From assembly GCA_963839165.1 (NCBI GenBank), contig CAWIUG010000049.1, forward strand, positions 62,001-126,000: a stretch of DNA of 64,000 nucleotides. Direction: 5' to 3'. Under the pieces are notes generated by a model. The model was not told the DNA's origin. It saw only the letters and a program-made list of their open reading frames with translations, and did no database searches. Positions 25,045-34,111 of this stretch are shown here, piece by piece (the stretch's first letter is position 1; every line of letters starts with the position of its first letter). The stretch is from DATFVA01 sp963839165 (GTDB lineage Bacteria; Bacteroidota; Ignavibacteria; Ignavibacteriales; Ignavibacteriaceae). The position numbers were made by a program, and so were the translations under genes.

Positions 25045-25590
25045 TTGTATGTACCATCTAAAATTTTCTTTACCAAAGGGGTAGGCCGACATAAAGAATA
25101 CCTGCAATCATTCGAGCTCGCGCTAAGGAGTGCGGGTGTAGAAATATGCAATCTGGTAACTGTAAGCAGTATCTACCCCGTAGGGTGTAAAAAGATAAGT
25201 AAAGAAGAAGGGTTGAAGGAACTCTCACCCGGCCAGATTACCTTTGCAGTAATGGCCCGCAATTCAACAAATGAACCAAACAGACTGATAGCCTCTTCAA
25301 TCGGAGCAGCCCTTCCTGCTGATCCTTCACAGTACGGTTATCTTTCAGAACATCATCCGTTCGGTGAGACAGAAAAAGTTGCCGGTGAATACGCTGAAGA
25401 TCTTGCTGCAACCATGCTTGCTACAACGCTTGGAGTTGAATTTAATCCCGATACGGATTGGAGTGAAAGAGAAAATCAATATAAAATGTCAGGTAAAATC
25501 GTAAAATCGTTTAACATAACCCAGTCCGCCGAAGGCGATAAAAACGGACTGTGGACAACGGTAATTGCGATTGGCGTTCTTTTACCATAA
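25045..25590 (+). CDS. pdaD: Pyruvoyl-dependent arginine decarboxylase
   Basis: A 181-residue proenzyme that converts arginine to agmatine, the first step of one polyamine route. It self-cleaves between Ser41 and Ser42 in TVSSIYPVGC, generating the pyruvoyl cofactor on the new N-terminus. Other family features are FFTKGVGRHKEYLQSFE at the start and MARNSTNEPNRLIASSIGAA. The TTG start is well supported by AAGGAG at 25031-25036, 8 bases upstream, and there is no suitable in-frame ATG. It follows tyrS by 20 bases and precedes terC by 14, forming one unit. Confidence 0.92.
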   Translation: MYVPSKIFFTKGVGRHKEYLQSFELALRSAGVEICNLVTVSSIYPVGCKKISKEEGLKELSPGQITFAVMARNSTNEPNRLIASSIGAALPADPSQYGYLSEHHPFGETEKVAGEYAEDLAATMLATTLGVEFNPDTDWSERENQYKMSGKIVKSFNITQSAEGDKNGLWTTVIAIGVLLP

Positions 25591-25604
25591 TTGAGTGAAC
25601 TAAT

Positions 25605-26537
25605 TTGTTTAATGAATTTACTTTCTGGATTGTATTTGTAATTCTTGCTCTGATAATTATTATAATCGATTTATATGTAACAGATCATCGACAAGGTAAA
25701 ATTGGGTTAAAAAGAAGTCTCATTTGGAGCGGTGTCTGGATAAGCACCGCTTTACTTTTTTTTATTGCCATTCATTTCTTTCTTGAGAGGGGTCCGCAGA
25801 GGAGCCTTGAATTCATAACTGGTTATCTGATTGAATACTCCCTGTCAGTAGATAACCTGTTTGTATTCCTGCTGATCTTTAAGACCATGGGAATATCCAA
25901 TGAAAACCAGCCTCACATTCTTAAATGGGGAATCCTGAGTGCAATAGTATTAAGAATAGTCTTTATTCTTATCGGAGTGGGACTAATAAATCTTTTTCAG
26001 CCTATCATCTATGTATTCGGTGCTATTCTTCTTTATGGTGCCTATAAGATGGCTTTCGGAGAGAACAAGGAAATCGACTGGGAAAGACACCCGGTTATTA
26101 AGTTCATCAGAAAGTTTTTCAATATTCTACCTGATTATAACGGGAAAAAATTCTTCACAAAGAGAAACGGAACTATTTATGCCACCCCGATTTTTTTAAC
26201 CCTGCTTTTAATTGAATCTTCGGATATAGTTTTTGCTGTCGATTCGATCCCGGCGATCATAGCAATAACCAGAGATCCTTTCATAATAATAACATCAAAT
26301 ATCTTTGCCATTTTAGGACTACGGGCGCTATACTTTTCTCTTGCGGGAATCGTCGATCTTTTCGTTTACCTGAAATATGGGGTTGCGATCATTTTATTTT
26401 ACGTCGGGGTAAAAATGATGATCTCAGATTTTTTCCACATCCCCACCCCGATTTCCCTTGGCATAATTGTGGCACTCCTTGCCGGATCAGTTATCTTATC
26501 TTTGGTTCACCGGAAAAAAAACGAAGCTAAGAGTTAA
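25605..26537 (+). CDS. TerC/Alx-family integral membrane protein
   Basis: A 310-residue membrane protein with about eight helices. The two conserved TerC acidic motifs are present: EYSLSVDNLFVFLLIF near the start and LLIESSDIVFAVDSIPAI in the second half. Members (TerC, Alx, MeeY/MeeF) are implicated in metal export, especially manganese, and in supplying metal to exported enzymes. Starts at TTG (25605). The gene's last 4 bases overlap the convergent SSS symporter gene. It is probably cotranscribed with pdaD and tyrS; the link to polyamine or pH stress is inference. Confidence 0.9.
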   Translation: MFNEFTFWIVFVILALIIIIIDLYVTDHRQGKIGLKRSLIWSGVWISTALLFFIAIHFFLERGPQRSLEFITGYLIEYSLSVDNLFVFLLIFKTMGISNENQPHILKWGILSAIVLRIVFILIGVGLINLFQPIIYVFGAILLYGAYKMAFGENKEIDWERHPVIKFIRKFFNILPDYNGKKFFTKRNGTIYATPIFLTLLLIESSDIVFAVDSIPAIIAITRDPFIIITSNIFAILGLRALYFSLAGIVDLFVYLKYGVAIILFYVGVKMMISDFFHIPTPISLGIIVALLAGSVILSLVHRKKNEAKS

Positions 26538-27919
26538 TTGTTTTTCCTCAGACCAAACAGATGGATTACTGCAGCCGATAGTAATCCCACTATCATTGGT
26601 TCTATTTCATAGAGTGATGCGGTGATAATTCCTGCTTCTTTTGATAAATACCATATAGTACTTAAAGTGACTGCTGTTATCATTTCTAATACCATTACTT
26701 TATTACTTATTCTGAGCTTAGGATAATAGGAACTGATCACGGCTGGAATGATGGCAGGAATACAAAGGGAACCAAGTGTATACCAGATCTCAATAACTGA
26801 GGGTATTACATAGGCTAGCAGGATTGATAACAAACCACTGATAATCAATCCTGCGATGGTATATGATTTTAATTTCTGTTCACTACCTCCTTTTTTAATC
26901 CTGAATATGAAATCCCTGCCTATAGTTGTTCCGCTGAGGAAAAGGAAGCTGTTCGAAGTTGACATTATTGTAGCAAACAGCCCCGCATAAAATATACCTT
27001 TTATCCCCGAGGGTAGGATCTTTTCTGCAAGCAGAGGATATGAAAGTACAGGCTGATCCAATCCCGGGAGAGTTGCTCTTGCAAATAATCCTGTAGAGGT
27101 AGTGAGGAAATCAAACAACGCCCAGAAAGCTATTGAAATAATAATCCCTTTCACAGCAACGTTTCCGTTCTTTGCTGCATAGCATCGCTGATGGAAACCC
27201 GGATCGGCAAAGGTCCACATAGCAATAAGGAACCATACCGTTATAAATAATGGTGAAGCTCCGCCTGTAAGCTCCAGGTGAGTTTGAGGAAGTGTAGACG
27301 AAAGATAATCATAACCCCCAAAATTAATACTGCAGAAAATCAGCATTAGAATAAACCCACCGAACATTACAAAGAACTGGAATGAATCGGTAAATACATT
27401 TGAACGAAATCCCCCCTGAAGCAGGTAAACCATTGAAAGGATAACAGATATGAACAGGCTGACTATGATCCCGGTATGGAATATCAATGAGATTAGGTTT
27501 GCTGTCATTAAAACATAGGGGGCAGGTGAAACAAGTACGAATACAAGAAAAGCAGAAATCATTCCCGCTGTTTTACCGTATGTTGCTGAAATTTTATCGG
27601 GGATTGTAAATAGAGAAGCTGATCTGATCTTTTTTGCGAAAAATATTGCAAATAAAAAAGCAAAAACGTAATAAGGAAACCCCTGGGTGAACCAGCTGGC
27701 CACACCATACCTGTAGGTAAATTCCCCTACTCCAAGGATACCGCCATACCAGGTCGACACGTTTGTAAGGATGAAAAGTAAGAGTCCTACTTTTCGTCCT
27801 GAGAGGAGATAATCGTCGGCTTCTCCTTTTGTGGTTCTGCCTGAAATGAATCCAATAAGCAGGACAATACAAAAGAACAGGACGATTATTGTTATGTCGA
27901 ATGGATTAAATGAGATCAT
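26534..27919 (-). CDS. Sodium:solute symporter (SSS family), candidate thiamine-related transporter
   Basis: A 461-residue membrane protein with about 12-13 helices. It matches the SSS family: a SGRTTKGEADDYLLSGR loop after helix 1, STWYGGILGVGEFTYRYG in helix 2, and FADPGFHQRCYAAKNG in the middle. The family uses sodium to import sugars, amino acids, vitamins and other solutes. It is the last gene of a unit that begins with a TPP riboswitch, a TonB receptor and thiamine pyrophosphokinase, and overlaps the latter by 14 bases. That context makes thiamine or a thiamine precursor the leading candidate substrate. Sequence alone does not show the substrate. Confidence 0.85.
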   Translation of the reverse strand: MISFNPFDITIIVLFFCIVLLIGFISGRTTKGEADDYLLSGRKVGLLLFILTNVSTWYGGILGVGEFTYRYGVASWFTQGFPYYVFAFLFAIFFAKKIRSASLFTIPDKISATYGKTAGMISAFLVFVLVSPAPYVLMTANLISLIFHTGIIVSLFISVILSMVYLLQGGFRSNVFTDSFQFFVMFGGFILMLIFCSINFGGYDYLSSTLPQTHLELTGGASPLFITVWFLIAMWTFADPGFHQRCYAAKNGNVAVKGIIISIAFWALFDFLTTSTGLFARATLPGLDQPVLSYPLLAEKILPSGIKGIFYAGLFATIMSTSNSFLFLSGTTIGRDFIFRIKKGGSEQKLKSYTIAGLIISGLLSILLAYVIPSVIEIWYTLGSLCIPAIIPAVISSYYPKLRISNKVMVLEMITAVTLSTIWYLSKEAGIITASLYEIEPMIVGLLSAAVIHLFGLRKNN

Positions 27920-28559
27920 GCTTCTTGAGTGTATTAAAATCCCTTATAACAAAAATAATCCCGCCTGATATCATCAGCTTAACGGAATTTTTAACTGATA
28001 CGTTGCTCGTACTTTCTTTTTGTCCGAAAGGAAGCGGCGTTAGCTTTAAAGGATATTTTAATCCTGATGAGGTAATTTTTGTTTTTTTATCAAAGCCATA
28101 AAGAGAAATTGTTTCGTTGGGTAGAGTATTTAGTTCTACCTTCCCCGCATATGGGGTAAGAATAGATTTATCTGAGATTATCCTAACCCTGATTTTATTG
28201 AAGAACTTAAGAACAATCCCCATATTGCAGAAGCTGTGATCAAGACGGTCACCAATGGCACCGAGCAGAACAGCCTCTTTACAATTCTTTTTAATGGCAA
28301 ACTTCAGACACTTTTCAACATCGGTGTCATTCTGTCGTTTTACTTGAATAATTTCAGATTTGTTATTGAAGAATTTTAGTGTTTCGTCTTTTACTGAATC
28401 GAAATCTCCGATAATGAAGTCAGGAATGATACCCAACACCCTGGCTGTATCAGCGCCGCCGTCAGCACAGATAAGGGTATTATACTCAGTTGACTGCAAA
28501 TACCGTATTACTTTTTTTGCAGGCGGTTTTCCGTTAGCAAGTATTATACATCTTTTCAA
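27906..28559 (-). CDS. thiN: Thiamine pyrophosphokinase
   Basis: A 217-residue enzyme that makes TPP directly from thiamine and ATP. It has ADGGADTARVLGIIPDFIIGDFDS, the conserved N-terminal DFDS acidic motif, QNDTDVEKCL and LGAIGDRLDHSFCN. A C-terminal thiamine-binding part, with ETISLYGF and ITSSGLKYPL, completes the protein. This points to a salvage route (imported thiamine converted to TPP) rather than the ThiL/ThiE de novo route. The TonB receptor ends 123 bases upstream. The SSS gene overlaps its 3' end by 14 bases. Confidence 0.92.
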   Translation of the reverse strand: MKRCIILANGKPPAKKVIRYLQSTEYNTLICADGGADTARVLGIIPDFIIGDFDSVKDETLKFFNNKSEIIQVKRQNDTDVEKCLKFAIKKNCKEAVLLGAIGDRLDHSFCNMGIVLKFFNKIRVRIISDKSILTPYAGKVELNTLPNETISLYGFDKKTKITSSGLKYPLKLTPLPFGQKESTSNVSVKNSVKLMISGGIIFVIRDFNTLKKHDLI

Positions 28560-28682
28560 ACTGGTTCCTCTAAATTCAACCTCTAAAAGGTTTTGGTTAG
28601 GTGTTTATTTCATATCTACAAATGTTTAACTTCTACAAGGTTAATACATCAATAGAAACCTCACCTTCTGCTCAGTAACATA

Positions 28683-31148
28683 CTATAAACCGAGCTGAAT
28701 GCCGGCAAGAAAATTCCGTTCAGCGGCAGGGAAGAATTCAGGTCCAATTGCGTTTGCCGAGTACAAGTTATCAAAAACATTGTTAACCTGAATAAATACC
28801 TTTGAACTGTTTAATGCGTGGAATAAACTGAACTCATAACTCCCGGTAAAATCTGCAGTAAAGTATGCATCGTTTTTATTATCGCTGTATGAAATAAAAT
28901 CAGGATGCTGATCAAGATAACTGGCAATCTTAATATCATAGTTATCCGAATAAAAGGCTCCCACATATCTTCCCGACAACTGCAGAAAAACTCCACACAT
29001 ATTATAATTAATACCAAAATTGGCAAGAAAATCAGGAAAACCGCTGATCCTGTTCCCATTAAGATCAATGTATTCATCAGCACTTAAGTATTGCCTGCCA
29101 TCTTCAATAGTATTTTTGCTAAAGGTGGCATTGGCTGTAACCCGCAAACCTGAAAATAAGTTTACTACTCCGGAAAACTCCATTCCGGTATGAACTGTAC
29201 TCTTCACGTTTCCGGTGATTGGCTGGCCAAACCTGTCAACCTGCCCGTTTTTAACTATCTCATTGTCGAATAGCATATAAAAGAGATTCAGGGTAAAGTG
29301 AATATCCTTAGTCTGATATGATGAACCCAGTTCAAAATCATTCATGGTTTCAGGTTTTACAAGGGGCTCATCATAGCTGTATGAGCCATCGGGATTTTGT
29401 TTGAACTGAGGAACTGCACCACCGCTCGATTCGGCCGCATCATAATAGTTGGTAAGTCTTGGTTCACGGGATACTCTCGCGTAAGAAAGATACACATTAA
29501 GATCAGTAGTAAATTTTGCATTAACCCCAAATCTTGGGTTAAAAAATAAATCGCTGACCGTGAAATCGTGCCCCAGATATTTCTCATTGTACAATCTGTA
29601 TTTATGATAAGCCGCCTGGATTTCACCTAGTAGATTAAACATTGGACTTACATTGTATTCCTCATGTACGAATCCATTCATTATATCTTTTCCGCCGTTG
29701 TAATAATAATATCGAAAGACTTTTGTAATACCCTCAGGAAGGTTCTCACCATAGTTAACTGATCCCCAATGATCCGATTTATGTTTCCTTATTTCGGCGC
29801 CCATAATTAATTCACCGTTCTGGTGCTTAAAACTCATACGAGGAATCCAGCCGTACTGTATGTTATTAACCTGAGCACGGATAAGCACGTTACCGGGATT
29901 CTGTGTTGGATGGAATCCATATTCACTGGTAAGTCGTAAGTAAGTAGTGTCAGCCCAGGATCCGTCAAAATCAAAAAAACCATCCCCTATTACAAGGAAT
30001 AAAGCAGAGTTCAGGGTAAAATTATCGTTAAACCTGTACTCATTCAAAAGTTCATAATGAGGCTGCGAAAAATTTTCGATTTCTGTCGGTCTTCTTTGTA
30101 AAGTATAAGTATAGCCATTAGTATCAGTCTCCCAATATGAGTAGTTGGCTTTTCTCAGGTCTCTATCCTTTATCGCAAATTTTGGAAGTCCTGTATAGGC
30201 TAGTCCGTCTGCAATAGGACCTCCATACAAGTCCACCTGCGTTGTAAGCATATCGTCATATCTTACCGCAGAAAGGTGATAGGAATTAAATTTAACCCAC
30301 GAAGCCAGACGGTATCCGCTGCTCAGTATTTGCGAGAGATTTGCGTAGATAGAATATTTTTTATCTATCAGGCCGCTTGAGAATGAGGCACTGTATTTTC
30401 TCGTATTATAACTCCCAACCGCGCCAAAAAAATTTGTCTGAGGATCATTTGTAAATGTCGAGGTTATAATATTTATGCTACCTCCAATTGCCGGATAACC
30501 CGACGCTCCATTTCCAGCCCCTCTCTGAACCTGGACCAGGTCAGTGCTTGCCAGCAGATCGGGAAAATCAAGCCAGTATACATTATGATCTTCCGGATCA
30601 TTCTGCGGGATTCCATTGATAGAAACAGATATTCTCCTCTGATCAAATCCTCTTATACTCAAATAATTATACCCGATACCGTTTCCATTCTCCGAGTAAA
30701 AAGTTGTAGAAGGAAGTGTACTAAGATATTTGGGTATATCCTGAACGGTATAATCTTCCTGTATTTCTTTTCTTGTAACTTTATCGAATGTGACAGGCGT
30801 GAAGCCTTTCTTACCGATGCTTCCCTCAACGAACACTGTCTGTGAAGGAATAATTTCCGGGGAAAGCCTGATTAACAGGTTGTGCATATCGCTGTTTCGC
30901 AGAAAGATTTCTTTTGACCTATAGCCGACATAACTAACCTTCAGAATATCGCTGGTACTGATATTACCCGAAAGCGTAAAACTTCCATCCTCTTCAGCAG
31001 CCGTGCCCAATTGTTTGTTTTCAATTACAAGGTTGGCGGAAGGGAGCGGCTGAAGTGTCTCAGCATCGACTATCTTTCCTTTAACTACTATGTTTTGTGA
31101 AAAAATAGAAATGTTTAAAAAGAAAAAAAGAATAACCAAGTATTTCAT
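28683..31148 (-). CDS. TonB-dependent receptor under TPP riboswitch control (likely thiamine uptake)
   Basis: An 821-residue outer-membrane receptor. After a signal peptide (about 1-18) comes a carboxypeptidase-regulatory-like beta domain (VKGKIVDAETLQPLPSANLV, about 22-100). The plug follows, with IQEDYTVQDIPKYLSTLPS, LSIRGFDQRRISVSINGIP and GSINIITSTF, then a 22-strand-type barrel ending with RNFLAGIQLGL. The mRNA leader contains a TPP riboswitch and terminator directly upstream, and thiamine pyrophosphokinase is the next gene, so thiamine, or a thiamine phosphate ester, is the best supported ligand. No binding residue can be assigned from sequence. Confidence 0.88.
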   Translation of the reverse strand: MKYLVILFFFLNISIFSQNIVVKGKIVDAETLQPLPSANLVIENKQLGTAAEEDGSFTLSGNISTSDILKVSYVGYRSKEIFLRNSDMHNLLIRLSPEIIPSQTVFVEGSIGKKGFTPVTFDKVTRKEIQEDYTVQDIPKYLSTLPSTTFYSENGNGIGYNYLSIRGFDQRRISVSINGIPQNDPEDHNVYWLDFPDLLASTDLVQVQRGAGNGASGYPAIGGSINIITSTFTNDPQTNFFGAVGSYNTRKYSASFSSGLIDKKYSIYANLSQILSSGYRLASWVKFNSYHLSAVRYDDMLTTQVDLYGGPIADGLAYTGLPKFAIKDRDLRKANYSYWETDTNGYTYTLQRRPTEIENFSQPHYELLNEYRFNDNFTLNSALFLVIGDGFFDFDGSWADTTYLRLTSEYGFHPTQNPGNVLIRAQVNNIQYGWIPRMSFKHQNGELIMGAEIRKHKSDHWGSVNYGENLPEGITKVFRYYYYNGGKDIMNGFVHEEYNVSPMFNLLGEIQAAYHKYRLYNEKYLGHDFTVSDLFFNPRFGVNAKFTTDLNVYLSYARVSREPRLTNYYDAAESSGGAVPQFKQNPDGSYSYDEPLVKPETMNDFELGSSYQTKDIHFTLNLFYMLFDNEIVKNGQVDRFGQPITGNVKSTVHTGMEFSGVVNLFSGLRVTANATFSKNTIEDGRQYLSADEYIDLNGNRISGFPDFLANFGINYNMCGVFLQLSGRYVGAFYSDNYDIKIASYLDQHPDFISYSDNKNDAYFTADFTGSYEFSLFHALNSSKVFIQVNNVFDNLYSANAIGPEFFPAAERNFLAGIQLGL

Positions 31149-31163
31149 TTTACTACCTCTACA

Positions 31164-31193
31164 TAAAAAAATAGCCGTTCCTAGAAACGGCTA
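31164..31193 (-). terminator. Riboswitch expression-platform terminator before the TonB receptor
   Basis: Read on the minus strand, TAGCCGTT and AACGGCTA (31193-31186 and 31179-31172) form an 8-bp perfect stem with a 6-base loop. A run of Ts (plus-strand As at 31164-31171) follows. It lies between the TPP aptamer and the receptor ATG at 31148, as expected for transcription attenuation. Confidence 0.85.
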
Positions 31194-31223
31194 AATACTT
31201 AATTATTCCCTAAGCAGGCTATT

Positions 31224-31314
31224 TAGCCCGTTTCCCTACGCTGGTATTACCCAGATCAGGTTTTAGGGTATGCTCTCAGTCGCCCGGCAAGCGGGACAAC
31301 ACCCCTAACGGCTC
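31224..31314 (-). ncRNA. TPP (thi-box) riboswitch aptamer
   Basis: The minus-strand sequence contains the conserved thi-box elements in order: GGGGTG near the 5' end, CTGAGA, ACCCT, then ACCTGATCTGGGTAATACC and AGCGTAGGGAA. A closing P1 helix can form between AGCCGTT (31313-31307) and AACGGGCT (31232-31225), with one bulged G. The intrinsic terminator after it gives a TPP-off switch. The 5' strand AGCCGTT is identical to the 5' arm of the terminator stem, so it could alternatively pair with the terminator's 3' arm to act as an antiterminator when TPP is absent. That pairing is inferred. Confidence 0.93.
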
Positions 31315-31399
31315 GTTCATAATTTCAAATCAGGTTTTGGATTACCTCCAAAATATATGCAAAATTAGTCTAACTATTTATAAAAATAAAGTAAACTCT

Positions 31400-33994
31400 T
31401 TATTCTACTCTCAGCTTTTGGCCAACAACAATCTTCGGGCTTGACAGTTTATTGATTCTCTTCAAGTTTTCAACAGATGTCGAATACATTCTTGCTATTG
31501 AATAAAGTGATTCACCACGTGTCACCGTATGGATTCCGTTTGCACTCCTGCTGGGAGTCTCGGGTACATCATTCACGTCTGCATCAGAATATATTTTCAA
31601 AGTTTTACCAGCAATAATCTTATTGCTTCTTAAACCGTTCCATCTCCTGATGCTTGAAGAGGAAACTTTATAAAGCTCTGCAATCTGGCCAATACTGTCA
31701 CCGGATTTAATCTTATAATAATTTACGTTCGCAGAGTTTTTAGTGGTATTATCACCAAGAGATTCTGCACTCTCGCGCGAGTAAATTTTAAGCGTTTGAC
31801 CAAAATTGATACGGTTTGAACTGAGTGAATTCCAGTTTTTGATTTGTGAAGAAGATACATTGAACCTCTCGGCAATCTCACTTATAGTATCGCCTCTTCT
31901 AACTTTATATCGGTATAGGCTGGAACGTGAGGATATAGAAGTATTGTCGGCAATTGCGGTCCGGCTGGTATATATTTTTAATTTTTGTCCAGCATAAATC
32001 CTGTTTCCCGAAATATCATTCCAATTGCGTATATCGCTAACATACACTCTATATCGTTTAGCTATAGAATAGAGGTTTTCACCTCTTCGAATACGATGGT
32101 AAACATAAGACGATGCGCTGTTCGAAGTATTAGACTTGGTTACAGATTTTTCAACAGGAGTCTGGTTATCCAGACTAGCGTAAAAATCTTTCTTCTCCTG
32201 GGGTACATATAATACCAGTTGCTGGCCTACACTTATCGTGCTTGTATAAGGAATATTATTCCAGTTTCTAATATCGCTTACCCTTGAATTGAACAGATCG
32301 GCTATACCAAGAAGACTTTCGCCCTTCTTAACTGTATAAGTAACCGGTACTTTACCAGCAGGAATAACCGCGATTGTCGATCCGTCTTCTCCGGTAATTG
32401 CACTATCGTCGCCGCTTGTATTATTATTTTTATCCAGGGCAGCAATTATTTCTTCCCCTGAAGTTGTATCAGTGTCAATATTGCTATCTTTTAGCAGAGC
32501 AGCATACGGAGAAACATACCCTGTATTCTCAGTTTCGTCTGCCTCCTCAGTATTTGTGTTATAAGCAAAGTCCCTGTCGGATACATTTGAAACCGGAATC
32601 TTAAGTGTTACACCGGGATAAATATGTGACCTTACTGAAATATTATTAGCATCGGCCAGATCGTGAGTTGAGATTCCATACCTTGAAGCAATTCTGGATA
32701 GGGTCTCTCCCCTTCTTATTGTGTGAACGAGATAATTTCTTTTAGCTGTTTCGGGTATGCTCTGAAGGCTAGCCACCAGCGTAGAGGAAGTACCTTTTGG
32801 AATTTTAAGGTCATAACCGCCGGGATAACTTCTCGGTGTACTCATCTGGGTCAGTTCAGGATTCATATCAAGAAGAGTTTCAATGCTGGTACCGACACTA
32901 TGCGCGATATAATTCAGGTCGACTGCCTCATTAACCTTACAGGTTTCATATTCGATAGGTTTATCAAGCTGGATGTTCGTGAATCCGTATTTCTCAGGGT
33001 TCATCGCAATAAGGCATACAGCTATATATTGAGGCACATAACTTCTGGTTTCTCTCGGCAAGTAGTTTCTTGCAGCCCAGAAGTTGTTTTCGCCTGCTCT
33101 TCTTACAGCGCGTGTAATTCTTCCTTCACCAGCATTATAAGCTGCAAGGGAGAGATACCAGTCGTTTAACGAAGAATAAAGATCCCGTAGATGTCTGGCT
33201 GCAGCACGTGTCGATTTTTCAGGATCGCGCCTTTCGTCGAAGTAAAACTCTGATTCAAGTCCGTACATTCTGCCGGTGGATTTAATAAACTGCCATAATC
33301 CGACAGCGCTGGCCCATGACCGGGCAACGGGGTTTAATCCACTCTCGACCATACTCAGGTATACAAGCTGTTTGGGAATTCCTTCTTCCTCAAAAATGCT
33401 TGTCATCATAGGGAAATATCTGCCTGACCTTTCGAGCCAGAGTTCCATATGTTTACGGCCTTTGCCCGTAAAATATTCCACCCACTGCTCAACGTATGAA
33501 TTTACCTCAAGAGGTACGTCAGCAGGGATGACTACAGAGTTTGTATCCTTTTCCTTATCACCTTTTAATGCAAACTGCTCATCCGGCATATTTTTTCCCA
33601 TCCACTCTTCCAGAGCGGCGAAGGAAACCTCAACAGGAAGTTCCGGGAGACCATCAACATATTTCCTGTAATCCTCGATAATAGATTTTTCAAGTTCAAG
33701 GTAGGCTTCATTTTCTTCAATTCCGGGATAATAACTAAGGTTGTTTATTGTCCTGAGGGCTGACTCGTAATTGGATACTGTTTCAGTTGTACTATTGACA
33801 TCCTGTTTTGCTAACGCGGAAATGTAATACTGTCTTGCCTGTTCCATCATTTCAGAGACGATCCCCCCTTTTACCACGCTTTCGTTTTTTTCTGAGGAAT
33901 TTTCATCTCTTGTTATTTCTTTATTTCCTCCGCAGGAACTCAGCAGCAAAGCAAATAAAGAAATAGCAATAAATGGTAGAATTGTCTGCTTCAT
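31400..33994 (-). CDS. mltD: Membrane-bound lytic murein transglycosylase (MltD-like) with six LysM repeats
   Basis: A lipoprotein of about 864 residues. The ATG at 33994 is preferred over an upstream one at 34051 because it gives a clean signal peptide with lipobox LLSSC and has GGAG six bases before it. The SLT transglycosylase domain (around residue 205-330) shows YLSMVESGLNP with the catalytic Glu, then ASAVGLWQFIKSTGRMYGL and LAAYNAGEGRI. Six clear LysM modules follow, each with a motif such as YTVKKGESLLGIA, YKVRRGDTISEIAERF or HTVTRGESLYSIARMY, plus a degenerate one just after the SLT domain. LysM modules bind peptidoglycan. Six is more than the usual two or three of MltD. Confidence 0.92.
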   Translation of the reverse strand: MKQTILPFIAISLFALLLSSCGGNKEITRDENSSEKNESVVKGGIVSEMMEQARQYYISALAKQDVNSTTETVSNYESALRTINNLSYYPGIEENEAYLELEKSIIEDYRKYVDGLPELPVEVSFAALEEWMGKNMPDEQFALKGDKEKDTNSVVIPADVPLEVNSYVEQWVEYFTGKGRKHMELWLERSGRYFPMMTSIFEEEGIPKQLVYLSMVESGLNPVARSWASAVGLWQFIKSTGRMYGLESEFYFDERRDPEKSTRAAARHLRDLYSSLNDWYLSLAAYNAGEGRITRAVRRAGENNFWAARNYLPRETRSYVPQYIAVCLIAMNPEKYGFTNIQLDKPIEYETCKVNEAVDLNYIAHSVGTSIETLLDMNPELTQMSTPRSYPGGYDLKIPKGTSSTLVASLQSIPETAKRNYLVHTIRRGETLSRIASRYGISTHDLADANNISVRSHIYPGVTLKIPVSNVSDRDFAYNTNTEEADETENTGYVSPYAALLKDSNIDTDTTSGEEIIAALDKNNNTSGDDSAITGEDGSTIAVIPAGKVPVTYTVKKGESLLGIADLFNSRVSDIRNWNNIPYTSTISVGQQLVLYVPQEKKDFYASLDNQTPVEKSVTKSNTSNSASSYVYHRIRRGENLYSIAKRYRVYVSDIRNWNDISGNRIYAGQKLKIYTSRTAIADNTSISSRSSLYRYKVRRGDTISEIAERFNVSSSQIKNWNSLSSNRINFGQTLKIYSRESAESLGDNTTKNSANVNYYKIKSGDSIGQIAELYKVSSSSIRRWNGLRSNKIIAGKTLKIYSDADVNDVPETPSRSANGIHTVTRGESLYSIARMYSTSVENLKRINKLSSPKIVVGQKLRVE

Positions 33995-34111
33995 GCGCCA
34001 CTCCATAAATAATTTAGTAAGTAATATAAGTTTAGTATCATTTTTTATCAAGTAAAAAGTTAGACAAATGGTTTAACTTCAATAATAAAAAGAAGTTAAG
34101 CTTTTATTTTT

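Noticed and set aside
31400..32800. Periodic repeats that could suggest a CRISPR-like or tandem DNA array
   Set aside because: They are LysM protein modules, diverged at DNA level, with no fixed repeat/spacer structure.
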